From the NCBI GenBank assembly GCA_902825945.1, contig CADECY010000070.1, forward strand, positions 1 through 47,550: DNA of 47,550 bases. Reading direction: 5' to 3'. The position numbers and the translations under genes were made by a program. Shown here piece by piece: positions 9,920 to 18,808 of the stretch; positions within the stretch are counted from its first letter, which is position 1; every line of letters starts with the position of its first letter. The notes under the pieces are model-generated. The model did not search any database and was not told the origin of the DNA. It saw nothing but the letters and a program-made list of their open reading frames with translations. The stretch is from an uncultured Acidobacteriota bacterium (GTDB taxonomy: Bacteria; Acidobacteriota; Terriglobia; Bryobacterales; Bryobacteraceae).

Positions 9920-11059
9920 GTGCGCATCACCGGAATCGAACTGATCCGCTACTCGCGTGGCATTACCGTCCATGCGGGCGCTGTGGACTGGCTGTGGGTC
10001 AGGCTTCACACGGACTCGGGCATCACCGGGCTCGGCGAAACCTACCCCTGCTCGGACGCCGAAGCCGGAGCCATCAGCCGCGAACTCGCCCCCGTGCTGC
10101 TCGGCGCCGACCCCTCGCGGATCGACAAGCTGTGGGCGGACATGTTCACCGCCGTCCAATATCACGGCTGGGCGGGCGCGGAGATGCGCGCCATGAGCGC
10201 GATCGATATCGCCCTTTGGGATATTGCGGGCAAAGCCGCCGGGATGCCCATCCACCAACTGCTGGGTGGCGCCACGCGGAATACCATTCCCGTCTACAAC
10301 ACCTGCTATGACCATGTGGACTTTCATACCGCTCCGGTCCAATTGGCGGGTGAGCTGCTGGGAATGGGGATCCGGGCGATGAAGATCTGGCCGTTCGACC
10401 CGATTGCCAAGCGGAATCGCGGCAACGCGATCACGGCCGAAGAGATCCGCGAAGGCGCCGAGCCGCTGCGCCTGATCAAGAAGGAATTCGGCGATGCGAT
10501 GCAGGTCGCCATGGAGTTTCACGGCTACTGGAATCTTCCAAGCGCCCGGAAGATCGCCGCGGCGATCGAGCCGCTCGATCCGATGTGGCTCGAGGAGATG
10601 TTGCCGCAGGACAACATGGCTTCCTATCGGGAACTGGCCAACGCGACGCGGATTCCACTCACCATCAGCGAACGTCTGATGACGCGCTGGGGTTTCCGGG
10701 AACTGCTAGAGAATCGGGCCGCTTCGGTGATCATGCCGGACATCTGCTGGTGCGGTGGGATTTCCGAGGCCAAGAAGATCGCCTCGATGGCAGAGACCTA
10801 TTATCTTCCGGTGGCGCCGCACAACTGTGGCGGTCCGGTGCTGCACTTCGCCTCGGCGCACCTGGCCGCCAATCTCAACAACCTGTTCATCCTCGAAACG
10901 GTGCGGCGACACTATTTGGATGAGTATCGGGGACTCTTGACGGCTGATCTGATTCCGGTCGAGGGAATGCTCCCGGCGCCTGCTGGCCCCGGGCTGGGCG
11001 CCGACCTAGCGCCTGAGGTGCTGAAACGGCCAAACGCGACGGTGAGCTGGCTCTCGTAG
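9920..11059 (+). CDS. Mandelate racemase/muconate lactonizing enzyme family, probable sugar-acid dehydratase
   Basis: 379 residues from GTG; the first residues VRITGIELIRY are the normal start of the capping domain, and upstream sequence in frame lies inside carD. The N-terminal cap (about 1-120) has AMSAIDIALWDIAGKAAG. In the barrel the metal ligands appear as Glu199 (MEFHG; usually Asp), Glu225 or Glu226 (WLEEM) and Glu251 (ISERL), with catalytic His301 (VAPHNCGGP). This matches the galactonate/gluconate dehydratase-like branch, which removes water from an aldonic acid to give a 2-keto-3-deoxy acid. The substrate cannot be fixed by eye. It is cytoplasmic, with no signal peptide. Confidence 0.88.
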   Translation: MRITGIELIRYSRGITVHAGAVDWLWVRLHTDSGITGLGETYPCSDAEAGAISRELAPVLLGADPSRIDKLWADMFTAVQYHGWAGAEMRAMSAIDIALWDIAGKAAGMPIHQLLGGATRNTIPVYNTCYDHVDFHTAPVQLAGELLGMGIRAMKIWPFDPIAKRNRGNAITAEEIREGAEPLRLIKKEFGDAMQVAMEFHGYWNLPSARKIAAAIEPLDPMWLEEMLPQDNMASYRELANATRIPLTISERLMTRWGFRELLENRAASVIMPDICWCGGISEAKKIASMAETYYLPVAPHNCGGPVLHFASAHLAANLNNLFILETVRRHYLDEYRGLLTADLIPVEGMLPAPAGPGLGADLAPEVLKRPNATVSWLS

Positions 11060-11070
11060 GCGAGTTGTCA

Positions 11071-11176
11071 CTAGGGCCCTTACCCTATCTCTCCTAGTAG
11101 GAAATCCGCCTAGCCCGAGCCTCAGTAGGGTATTTCACGCCTAGGAAATCTCTCCGAGATCCTTCACTATTGCTAG
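11071..11176 (+). promoter_or_regulatory. CTAG-rich leader with nested repeats
   Basis: Five CTAG tetramers occur in 106 bases (11071, 11094, 11110, 11141, 11173). TAGGAAATC is repeated directly at 11098 and 11142. TACCCTA at 11081-11087 is inverted as TAGGGTA at 11126-11132, TCCTA-G-TAGGA is a near-adjacent inverted repeat, and AGGGCCCT (11073-11080) is a palindrome. It lies immediately upstream of the 1076-residue gene at 11197, so it is probably its promoter/operator or a structured leader. Confidence 0.4.
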
Positions 11177-11196
11177 TAAGGACTCCAGATTCCCAA

Positions 11197-14100
11197 ATGC
11201 GTTGCTTGCAATGCGGTAAACGGCTGCCGCTGTTCCGGAAGGTCGATGGCGACTTCTGCTCGGCCGCCCACGCCGCCCAATATGCCGCCAGGGAGCAAAG
11301 CGTGGCGATCGCCAGGCTGAAACAGGCGACGCAGCATGAGACCAAGACGCAATCGCTATGGGAGCGCCGGCGCAAGCTCAAGAACGGGGACATTCCCCCG
11401 GCGGAAATGCGGGGGCTGGTCTCGCTATCGCTTCCCAACCCGGTCTCACATCGCACCTTTCAACGGGTGGTGGCAAATCCGAGACTCGCCGCGATGCCGC
11501 CGCTGTTGCCCGCGGTCGATCGGCTGCTCGCGGCCCGGCTGCCGTGGACTCAGGATCTCATCTCGACTCTCCTCGATTTGGTGGATGTGGAAAGCGCGAT
11601 TGCTGCGGAGACCCCGGCCTCTCTGATTGCGGAGCCTCGACCGCGATTGGCAACCGCGGTCCTCCGAATTCAGACGACTCGGCCCGGGGCGACCGCTCGT
11701 ACGGCCGTCGCGCCTCCCGTGATCGAGAAGAGCGCGGCCGAGAGTGTCGAGCTTGCTGCGGCCGTCGCACCTGTGCCCGAGCCTGAACCCGAGCCGGTCG
11801 CGCAACCAGCCGAAACGGCGGCCGAACCTCTCGTCGAGATGGTCGAGGCTCGTTTCCGGCAACTCGCGATCGCGGTTCCGGAGCCTCGGCGGATCGCGGT
11901 TCGAATCCGGCGTCCCTATGCGCAATCGACGCCGTTGCGCTCCGGAAGGCGTCCGGTTGTGTTCGCCAGGTTCCATGCCCAGCCGGTCGAATACCAATGC
12001 TCAGACCCGGTGCGTGAACCCGCCGGGCTATTGGCGCTCGAATTGGGCCCGAGGAAAGCGCCGCCAGTTGCGGTATCGAGAGTCGCGGATTCGGTGCTTC
12101 CGGCGCCGGCGCGGAGCGTGCGCGAATTCGGGCATCCCGTGCGCCTGTCGGCACTCGCCTTGCTGCACACGGCTGTTGGGCTGGCTGCGCTCGACGGCAC
12201 ATTGAAGGCGAACCCAGGAGTGCTGCATCCGGCCGTCCCGGTGCCCGAAGCCGCGCCGGTGCGCTCGCCCGGAAAGATGCCGTCTCCGGCCTTCCCCGGT
12301 GGCGTGCGGACGCCAGCCTCCGTCCGGGGGCTCGGCCGAACGGTACTGTTGCCGGTCGCGGTTCCCAGTGGAGCGCGGCCCAGCCCCGGGCTTGCCACCG
12401 GGATCCTCGCCCCGGAACCTTTTGCGCCGATGGCCGCGGTTCCCGCTGGGCTCCATCCCCCGGCTGAGAGAACCGTACGATTCACGGTGTCCGAAAGAAT
12501 GGAATCGCTGCCGCCGTCGCAACATCCGCGACTGCGGGACATCGGACCGTGCAAGCTCTTCCCTCCTCCGGCACAACCGGTCGAGCGCGCCCTGCCGGCT
12601 CCTTCTCGCGGCGGTTGCGTTCCGCCGCCGCCTGCTGCGGGGCAGGGCATGGGCATGGGCTCGCGCCTTGCCGGAATCGATGCACCGAATCCGAGTGAGC
12701 CGAGACACGCCGTGGTCCGGCGGCCCGATCCCGTGCCGTTCGCCGGAAGCGTGATGCCGGGTCCACCCTCGGGGTCCGGCCAAACCATCGTCACTTCGGC
12801 GGCGGGCAGCGTGGATGCTAGTGAGCCCGTTCCAGGCCCGGTGATCGCACAAACGGCGGTCCCGGCGCAGGCGGATTCGGTGGAGGGCTTGACGATCGTC
12901 ACCGCCGCCGCGGCGGACGCCGAGCCTGCTGTGCCACCTCTCGCTGGTCCCGTCCCAATGGTTTTCGAAGTGCGGATCGCCGGTGGTGAGTATTCGCTCG
13001 AAAGCGCTGCCCCGGGATTGTTGGGGGCCGATCTCGACACCACGCTGCCTCGTTACCTTGGCGCACCGGTGAAAGTAGCCGTGGCTGCGCCGGCGCAACC
13101 GCGCGCCGATGTCCGGCAACAAGCGAGAGCCTCCGCGAAGGCGAAGTCCGCGTTCGCCGAACCTCCGCCGAAGCCCGAGCCGGCTTTCGGAAAGGCCGGC
13201 AAACCGGCCGCGAAACGCTACGTTCCGGTGATGGCGCCGACCCGGCCCACGGGAAGGCCCACCGCCGAGGCCGGCGGCGATCCGCCCATGGCGCAAAGCT
13301 TCGGGCTCTACTCCATCGTGCCGCCGGTGCGCGGCTCGCTCGCGCCGCAGTGTGTCGATATGGCACCGGCCTGGAGGAAGCGCCGCCAGATGGCGGGAAT
13401 CCGGTACCAACCGGCCATAGACAAACTCGCCTGGATCGGCACCGGCAAGGGGCAACGGCTAAAGCCCTCAGGCGCATTGGCCGAAAAGAATGGTAGAGCC
13501 CGATTCAACCTCATCGATGAAATCGGCGTTCCGGGAGGTCTTTGGCATTCCGTACAGCGGCGCTGGGAGCGAACTCCAGCGGCGGCAAAGTGGGCGTTAC
13601 CCGCGTTGCTTGTCGTTGGGTTTGTGGTGGCGCTGCCATCCCGGCGCGGCGCCGCCCCGGCCAATGGCGGGGATCCAGACTTGACGCCACCGGTCGCGAC
13701 GCGGCCGCAGGTGGGAGCGGCAACGAAAAAGACCGCAACCAAGCCAACCCCACCGGGTGCTGTTGGCGGCTCCGTAGCTACCACGCCTCGCGCCGAGGCA
13801 GGCTTGCGAGCGCGGATCAGATCGCGCGCGGCGGTCGTGCTCGTGGACGACTTCCGGGCAGGCCTGGGCGAGTGGACTGGTGAGGGCAATTGGGCGCGCG
13901 GATGGGCCTATGACCTCGCCGGGTTCGTGCGTCCCGGAGCGATCGGAATCTACTCGCCGACGACCGAGATGACCGACTACCAGATGGAGTTACTCGGCCA
14001 GATCGACCGGCGTTCGATCGGCTGGGTCGTTCGCGCCGCTGACGTCCGCAACTATTACGCGGTCAAACTGGTCGTGGCCGAGGCGGGTCCGGTGCCGAAA

Positions 14101-14427
14101 GTGGTGCTCGAACGCTATCCGGTCGTGCGTGGGGTCGCCGGCGCGGTACAGCGCAAGAGCCTGCACTTCACGGTCCGCAACGACACTTCATATCGAATTC
14201 TCACCGAAGTCCACGGCACCGGCTACGCGGTGGCGGTGCAGGGAAACCTCGTGGATTCCTGGACCGAGACGCGTCTGGAGCGCGGTGGAGTGGGCCTGTT
14301 CAGCTCTGGCGGAGATCAGGCTCGTGTCCGATGGATATCTGTAACACATCAAGATGATTTGCTGGGCAAGTTGTGCGCGTTCTTCGCGCCGCCGAGCCTG
14401 GGTAGAGATAGAGGAGCAAACGAATGA
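11197..14427 (+). CDS. Zinc-finger, Pro/Ala-rich, single-TM protein with C-terminal jelly-roll-like domain
   Basis: 1076 residues; no named family recognised. Residues 1-30 hold an FCS-like zinc-binding pattern (Cys3, Cys6, Cys21, His25; MRCLQCGKRL...FCSAAH). A short helical stretch (about 30-65) and a very long Pro/Ala/Val-rich, probably disordered region (about 100-700) follow. One hydrophobic helix spans about 799-815 (WALPALLVVGFVVALPS). From about residue 880 to the end is a beta-rich domain with VLVDDFRAGLGEWTG, IGWVVRAADVRNYYAVKL and GGVGLFSSG, resembling DUF1080/LamG-like jelly rolls. The likely topology is finger in the cytoplasm and jelly-roll outside. It overlaps the TPR gene by ATGA, so the two are translationally coupled. 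Start chosen at the ATG that begins the finger. Confidence 0.8.
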   Translation: MRCLQCGKRLPLFRKVDGDFCSAAHAAQYAAREQSVAIARLKQATQHETKTQSLWERRRKLKNGDIPPAEMRGLVSLSLPNPVSHRTFQRVVANPRLAAMPPLLPAVDRLLAARLPWTQDLISTLLDLVDVESAIAAETPASLIAEPRPRLATAVLRIQTTRPGATARTAVAPPVIEKSAAESVELAAAVAPVPEPEPEPVAQPAETAAEPLVEMVEARFRQLAIAVPEPRRIAVRIRRPYAQSTPLRSGRRPVVFARFHAQPVEYQCSDPVREPAGLLALELGPRKAPPVAVSRVADSVLPAPARSVREFGHPVRLSALALLHTAVGLAALDGTLKANPGVLHPAVPVPEAAPVRSPGKMPSPAFPGGVRTPASVRGLGRTVLLPVAVPSGARPSPGLATGILAPEPFAPMAAVPAGLHPPAERTVRFTVSERMESLPPSQHPRLRDIGPCKLFPPPAQPVERALPAPSRGGCVPPPPAAGQGMGMGSRLAGIDAPNPSEPRHAVVRRPDPVPFAGSVMPGPPSGSGQTIVTSAAGSVDASEPVPGPVIAQTAVPAQADSVEGLTIVTAAAADAEPAVPPLAGPVPMVFEVRIAGGEYSLESAAPGLLGADLDTTLPRYLGAPVKVAVAAPAQPRADVRQQARASAKAKSAFAEPPPKPEPAFGKAGKPAAKRYVPVMAPTRPTGRPTAEAGGDPPMAQSFGLYSIVPPVRGSLAPQCVDMAPAWRKRRQMAGIRYQPAIDKLAWIGTGKGQRLKPSGALAEKNGRARFNLIDEIGVPGGLWHSVQRRWERTPAAAKWALPALLVVGFVVALPSRRGAAPANGGDPDLTPPVATRPQVGAATKKTATKPTPPGAVGGSVATTPRAEAGLRARIRSRAAVVLVDDFRAGLGEWTGEGNWARGWAYDLAGFVRPGAIGIYSPTTEMTDYQMELLGQIDRRSIGWVVRAADVRNYYAVKLVVAEAGPVPKVVLERYPVVRGVAGAVQRKSLHFTVRNDTSYRILTEVHGTGYAVAVQGNLVDSWTETRLERGGVGLFSSGGDQARVRWISVTHQDDLLGKLCAFFAPPSLGRDRGANE

Positions 14428-16037
14428 GTCCCAAGAAGAAGGCGGGAGAAAACCGGCAGGCGGTGAGCGAACGGGGCGGAGCGCAATCGGCGTTGGGCCG
14501 GGCGGTCTCACTCCATCTGGAAGGCAAGCTGAAGGAGGCTCTCAAAGAGCTCGATTCGGCACTCGAGCGCGGCGAGGCCAGCGCCGAGATTCACTCGGCG
14601 CGAGGGCACATTCTGTTCGAACTCGAACAGTTCGACGACGCCGCGGCGAGCTATGCGTCGCTGCTCGAGTCCGAGCCGTCCAACACGGCGGCGACCTTCA
14701 ACCTGGCCGTCTGTCTCGAAAAGACCGGCAAGTGGGCGCAAGCAGCCGAAGCTTTCCAGAAGGCATGGAGCGCGGAAAGCAACCGAACCGAGGCGCTCGT
14801 CGGGCTTGGCGTGTGTCAACTCCATCTCGAGCGCGGCCCGGCCGCGCTCGAAAGCTTCGAACGCGTGCTCGCCGGAGAGCCGGAGAACGAAACAGCACTC
14901 TTCGGTAAGGGTGTTGCCCTCCAGCTTTCGGGCAAACTCGACCAAGCTTCGGATGTTTACAAGGCTTCTCTCGACAAGAACCCGAATTCGGAAGACGCGC
15001 TCACCAACCTCATCAGTGTCGCGATGGCCCGCAAGGACCACGACATGATCCGGCAGTACTCCGAGCGGCTTCTCACGATCCGGCCGTACTCCCAGGTAGC
15101 GGTCGAGGGCTTGGCCACGTGCGCCTTCGCCACCGGTGACTACGAGGCCGCGGCCAAGTTCTGCTCCAAGCTCGTCGAATACACCCCAGACAGCTTCGAG
15201 CGGTGGTTCAACCTAGGCGTCGCCTACCAGCGGACCGCTCGGCTCGAGCAGGCGGCCAAGGCCTACCAGGAGTCTCTGAAGTTCCGCCCGGATGCCAAGA
15301 ATGCCTGGGTCAATCTCGGTGTGGTCCGGCACGAACTTTCCGAATTCACCGGTGCCAAGGATGCCTACGAGAAGGCCCTCAAGATCCAGCCTGACATTCC
15401 GGCGGTGCTCTACAATCTCGCGCTGCTCAACGAGCAGCAGGACTCGACGGCGGAAGCCGAGAAGCTCTACGAGCGCGTACTCGCAACCAGCCCCGACTGG
15501 GAAGACGCTTGGTTCCGCTCGGGTTACCTCAAGCTCCAGCGCGGCGACTATCAGGGTGCCATTGCGGCGTTCGAGAGCTGCCTCCAGAAGCGGGCTCAGT
15601 GGCCAGAGGCGCAGGTCAACCTCGGTCTCGCCTACTGGAAGAACGGCGATCGTGAATCGGCCGGCACGACCTTCCAGGGCGCGCTCGAATCCGATCCCAC
15701 CTCGATCGATGCCCTTCGCGGGCTGGCCGCTTTGGCCATCGAACGCGAGGATTTCGAACAGGCCCTCGACTGCCAGGCCAAGCTGATCGACAAGGGCGAG
15801 CGGAGCCCCGAGCTGTTCTACAATACCGGCCTGATTCTGCAAAAAAGCGGTCAGCTCGAGGACGCCATCCGGCTCTACAAGGAAGCTCTCACCGAGCGTC
15901 CGGATTTTCCGGAAGCCCTTCTCAATCTCGGACACGCCCTCAAACAGCAGGGCCACCCCGACGAAGCCCGCATCTACTGGAGCCAAGCCTTGGCGGCGAA
16001 GCCCGAACTTGCGGCGGGCTATTTCGACGGCAAGTAA
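14424..16037 (+). CDS. Tetratricopeptide-repeat protein
   Basis: 537 residues made almost entirely of TPR units, roughly 14 to 15 helix pairs from residue 20 to the end (for example AWVNLGVVRHELSEF, ALLNLGHALKQQGHPDEA). The N-terminus MSPKKKAGE is basic and has no signal peptide, so it is probably cytoplasmic, a scaffold or adaptor. The ATG overlaps the stop of the preceding gene (ATGA). Because that gene has a cytoplasmic zinc-finger tail, the TPR protein is a natural candidate partner; this is inference from coupling. A strong hairpin follows shortly after the stop. Confidence 0.9.
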   Translation: MSPKKKAGENRQAVSERGGAQSALGRAVSLHLEGKLKEALKELDSALERGEASAEIHSARGHILFELEQFDDAAASYASLLESEPSNTAATFNLAVCLEKTGKWAQAAEAFQKAWSAESNRTEALVGLGVCQLHLERGPAALESFERVLAGEPENETALFGKGVALQLSGKLDQASDVYKASLDKNPNSEDALTNLISVAMARKDHDMIRQYSERLLTIRPYSQVAVEGLATCAFATGDYEAAAKFCSKLVEYTPDSFERWFNLGVAYQRTARLEQAAKAYQESLKFRPDAKNAWVNLGVVRHELSEFTGAKDAYEKALKIQPDIPAVLYNLALLNEQQDSTAEAEKLYERVLATSPDWEDAWFRSGYLKLQRGDYQGAIAAFESCLQKRAQWPEAQVNLGLAYWKNGDRESAGTTFQGALESDPTSIDALRGLAALAIEREDFEQALDCQAKLIDKGERSPELFYNTGLILQKSGQLEDAIRLYKEALTERPDFPEALLNLGHALKQQGHPDEARIYWSQALAAKPELAAGYFDGK

Positions 16038-16050
16038 GTAAGATCTCTTT

Positions 16051-16115
16051 TCGCGAAAGAGAACGGCCCGGCGGACCACAGGTTCCGTCCGGGCCGTTTC
16101 CCCTTTTGGGACGTC
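16051..16115 (+). repeat. 65-bp terminator-like repeat, copy 1
   Basis: Starts 13 bases after the TPR stop. Matches 19151-19215 in the same orientation at 63 of 65 positions. It forms a long hairpin: AACGGCCCGG (16062-16071) with CCGGGCCGTT (16089-16098), inner pairs CGGACC with GGTTCCG and a three-base loop, followed by TTTCCCCTTTT. One of the two differences lies in the loop, so the stem is unchanged. Just in front, CTCTTT-TCGCG-AAAGAG forms a second small hairpin only in this copy. It is likely the TPR gene terminator. Confidence 0.85.
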
Positions 16116-16681
16116 GTGTGTTTCGGGTGCGTCTGTTGCTGTTTCTCGGGTGGCTCGCGAAGCGCCTGTGGACCAGCCTGCCATCCGCCCGTGCCTGGGC
16201 CACGATCGACGATCCGGTGTCGTGGACACCGGTGTGGCTTGAGGGTGGCGATCCGTTCGCGAACCATCCCTTCGCGAGCGATCCCTGAGCGAACTTCCGG
16301 AGCGTGTCGGAGTCGCCCTGATCGGCGCGCGAATGGCAGGGTGCCGCGGTCGCTTATCACTGGTCGCGCTCCGCCTCTTCCGGCCAGGTGATCGTGGTCG
16401 AGAGGGCGTTGCCAGCGGAACTGCGCCCGGAACGAAGGACTCGTCGCGATGGGCCGCTACTACTGTCACGTTCACCAAACGAGTTCGCGATCGCCGCGAG
16501 ATGGACGGCAAGCGCACGTACATGGCGGGCGGCATGGCCGGATCGGAGTCAGGCGTTTCGTTCAATGGCGCGCACGATGTGGTGAAGATGATCCTCAGGC
16601 TCGCCGGTCCGGACTACTATTCGGCGAAATACTTCCTGGCCCTGCGGTTCGCAAGGCTCACCGCGGCTCCCTGCAGCGCGT
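16116..16681. other. Gene-poor stretch, possible coding remnant
   Basis: About 565 bases without a supported gene. Plus-strand frames open and close repeatedly. Two stretches look more protein-like than chance: one read from 16331 (EWQGAAVAYHWSRS...) and one from about 16500 (MDGKRTYMAGGMAG... to ...YYSAKYFLALRF), in different frames. I recognise neither. They may be pieces of a gene broken by frameshifts. Confidence 0.35.
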
Positions 16682-18808
16682 TTATCGGCGGTTGACCACC
16701 TGATTGAGGATGGGGGACTGGCTCGGCAGGTGATTCGTACTCCCGAGGTACGTGCCCTTCATAGCGTGTGTGGCGACCGATAGCGCCGATGTCGTGAAGG
16801 TCGCGACGCCGTTGGTAGGGGTTTGAGTGCTAAGTACCGTGGTTCCATCGAGGAATTGGACCGAACCCGTGGCCGAGGATGGTGAGACGCTGATGGTGAA
16901 GGTCACGGACTGGTTGCGGATGGAAGGGTTCGCACTCGAGGTGAGGGTGGTGGCGGTTGTGGCCCGACCCACGGTGTGTGTGATGGACCCGGACGTAGCG
17001 CCATTGAAGTTGGCATCCCCCACGTAGTACGCGGAGATGAAATGGTCTCCGACGCCGAGGGCGGACGTGGCGAAGGACGCCGTGCCGTTGGCCACCGTGG
17101 CTGCGCCCAGCACCAAACCGGAGTCGGAGAATTGAACGGTCCCGGTCGCGTTGGAGCGAGACACACTGGCGGTGAACGTCACGGTGGAGCCGAACGAAGA
17201 GGGACTCGCTGAAGACGATACGGAAACCGTCAAGTTTGCCTTGCCAACGAAGAGCGTTGCGGCGGCGGAACTACTTGGCGCATGGTTTCCGCTCCCCAGG
17301 TAGCGAGCCGACAGGGAACGCGTGCCGACCGCCAGACTGGGCGTCGAAAGGGACGCAACGCCGGCGTTCAATTGCGCCGATCCGATCACCGCCGCTCCGT
17401 CCAGAAACTCGACCGTACCAGTGGCCGCCGCCGGACTCACGGAAGCGGTGAGTTGCACCGTATCCCCGAACAACACAAAACCAGGTGACACGGAAATCGC
17501 GGTGGCTGTGGTAGTGCGGACCCGGTGGTTGACCGCCACTGACTGGCTCGATAGGTGGTCGAGGCTGCCTTCGTAGACCGCACTCAGCGAATGATCGCCC
17601 GGGGTCAGACCAGATGTCGTTAGCGCCGCCACGCCGTTCAACACATTCACGGTGCCAACCAGAGCAGCCCCGTCCTGGAAAAAGACACGTCCAGTGGCCG
17701 CCGATGGACTGACCGTGGCCGTAAGGGTCACACTCTGGCCGCTGGTGGAGGGATTGGGCGACCCCGAGAGCACCGTGGATGTCGGCGGACGGCTGAACGA
17801 GACTTTGAAGATATAGTCCTGTTGACTAACCAGCAGTTCGCCCGCCGCATTGACCGCCAACCCGTCAGGGCAAACACCGACCGAACTGGCGGGCACGTTG
17901 TTTCCCGGGCCAGCGCACCCGCTTCCAGGCAGCGCGGAGATCGTCATTGTCCGAGCCGTCACGGGATCCACCCGCCGGATGCGATAACGCTCACCGATAT
18001 AGAGCGCGCCGTCGGGCGCGTACGCGATCGTCTCGGGGACCACCAGAATCGTTTCCGTTGCCAACAATCCATCAGAGGAAGAGGACCCAGCGGTGTTGCC
18101 TTCCGCGATGGTACTCAACAGGTTCGTCACCCGATCGATCCTCCGCACCCGGTTGTAATTGCCCTCGATGAATACCAGATTCCCGGCTGGATCGAAGGCC
18201 ATGTTCGTCGGCCGGTTCACTCGTGTCGGCGGGTTTCCATCGGCCACGCCCCCGGCCACTCCGTACTCGCCGGCAACCCGTGTGATGATGCCCGTCGCCA
18301 GATTGACGCGGCGGATATTGTCGTAGCCCGAAATGTAGAGCCACGAGTTGGACGGGTCTACCGCGATATAAAGCGGTTGCGGCACGACCGCCTGTGTCGC
18401 CGGACCTCCGTCGCCTGCTACTGTGCCCATCGAACCATTTCCCGCAATAGTGGTGATGATGCCCGTGCTCGCGGCGACCCTACGCACGCGCGAGTTCATC
18501 GCGTCAGAGAAGTAGACGTTGCCGGCATTGTCCACCGCGACGCCCGTGACATCGGTAATCGTGGCTGCCGTTGCCGCTCCGCCGTCGCCGGAGAATCCTC
18601 GTTCGCCAGTCCCGGCCACCACGGTGACGGTACCGCCGGCGAACTTCAGGACCTGCTGATTTCCGCCGAAATAGATCGCACCGTCGGCCGCCAGGGCGAA
18701 CTGCCACCGGACTCTGGGCACCGTTAGAAGAGGCGTTACGTTGCTTGCATCCGCCATCAACAGGAGCGCGCCACAGGACGACAGGGCCAGTGAGATTGCA
18801 TAGCGCAT
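16682..18808 (-). CDS. Secreted NHL beta-propeller plus four bacterial Ig-like domains
   Basis: 708 residues from the ATG at 18808 (a TTG three codons earlier is the alternative). A signal peptide is present; LSSC inside it also fits a lipobox. Residues about 30-345 contain NHL-type repeats (GFSGDGGAATAA, VAVDNAGNVYFSDAMNSRVRRV). From about 350 to the end come four tandem Ig-like domains of the Big_3_5 type, each with a core like SVTLTATVSPSAATG, VFFQDG and a DHSLSAVY-like strand. Such proteins are common extracellular or surface proteins in Acidobacteria, probably binding polymers. The gene sits alone inside two copies of a 65-bp repeat. Confidence 0.9.
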   Translation of the reverse strand: MRYAISLALSSCGALLLMADASNVTPLLTVPRVRWQFALAADGAIYFGGNQQVLKFAGGTVTVVAGTGERGFSGDGGAATAATITDVTGVAVDNAGNVYFSDAMNSRVRRVAASTGIITTIAGNGSMGTVAGDGGPATQAVVPQPLYIAVDPSNSWLYISGYDNIRRVNLATGIITRVAGEYGVAGGVADGNPPTRVNRPTNMAFDPAGNLVFIEGNYNRVRRIDRVTNLLSTIAEGNTAGSSSSDGLLATETILVVPETIAYAPDGALYIGERYRIRRVDPVTARTMTISALPGSGCAGPGNNVPASSVGVCPDGLAVNAAGELLVSQQDYIFKVSFSRPPTSTVLSGSPNPSTSGQSVTLTATVSPSAATGRVFFQDGAALVGTVNVLNGVAALTTSGLTPGDHSLSAVYEGSLDHLSSQSVAVNHRVRTTTATAISVSPGFVLFGDTVQLTASVSPAAATGTVEFLDGAAVIGSAQLNAGVASLSTPSLAVGTRSLSARYLGSGNHAPSSSAAATLFVGKANLTVSVSSSASPSSFGSTVTFTASVSRSNATGTVQFSDSGLVLGAATVANGTASFATSALGVGDHFISAYYVGDANFNGATSGSITHTVGRATTATTLTSSANPSIRNQSVTFTISVSPSSATGSVQFLDGTTVLSTQTPTNGVATFTTSALSVATHAMKGTYLGSTNHLPSQSPILNQVVNRR

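Noticed and set aside
11890..11912. GGTTCGAATCC-like tRNA T-arm motif
   Set aside because: No matching acceptor stem, D-arm or anticodon arm around it; it lies inside a coding region.
12028..13455. Minus-strand open frames of 375 and 475 codons within the Pro/Ala-rich region of the 1076-residue gene
   Set aside because: Low-complexity GC-rich codons on one strand automatically leave the opposite strand open. No start site, signal or motif supports them.
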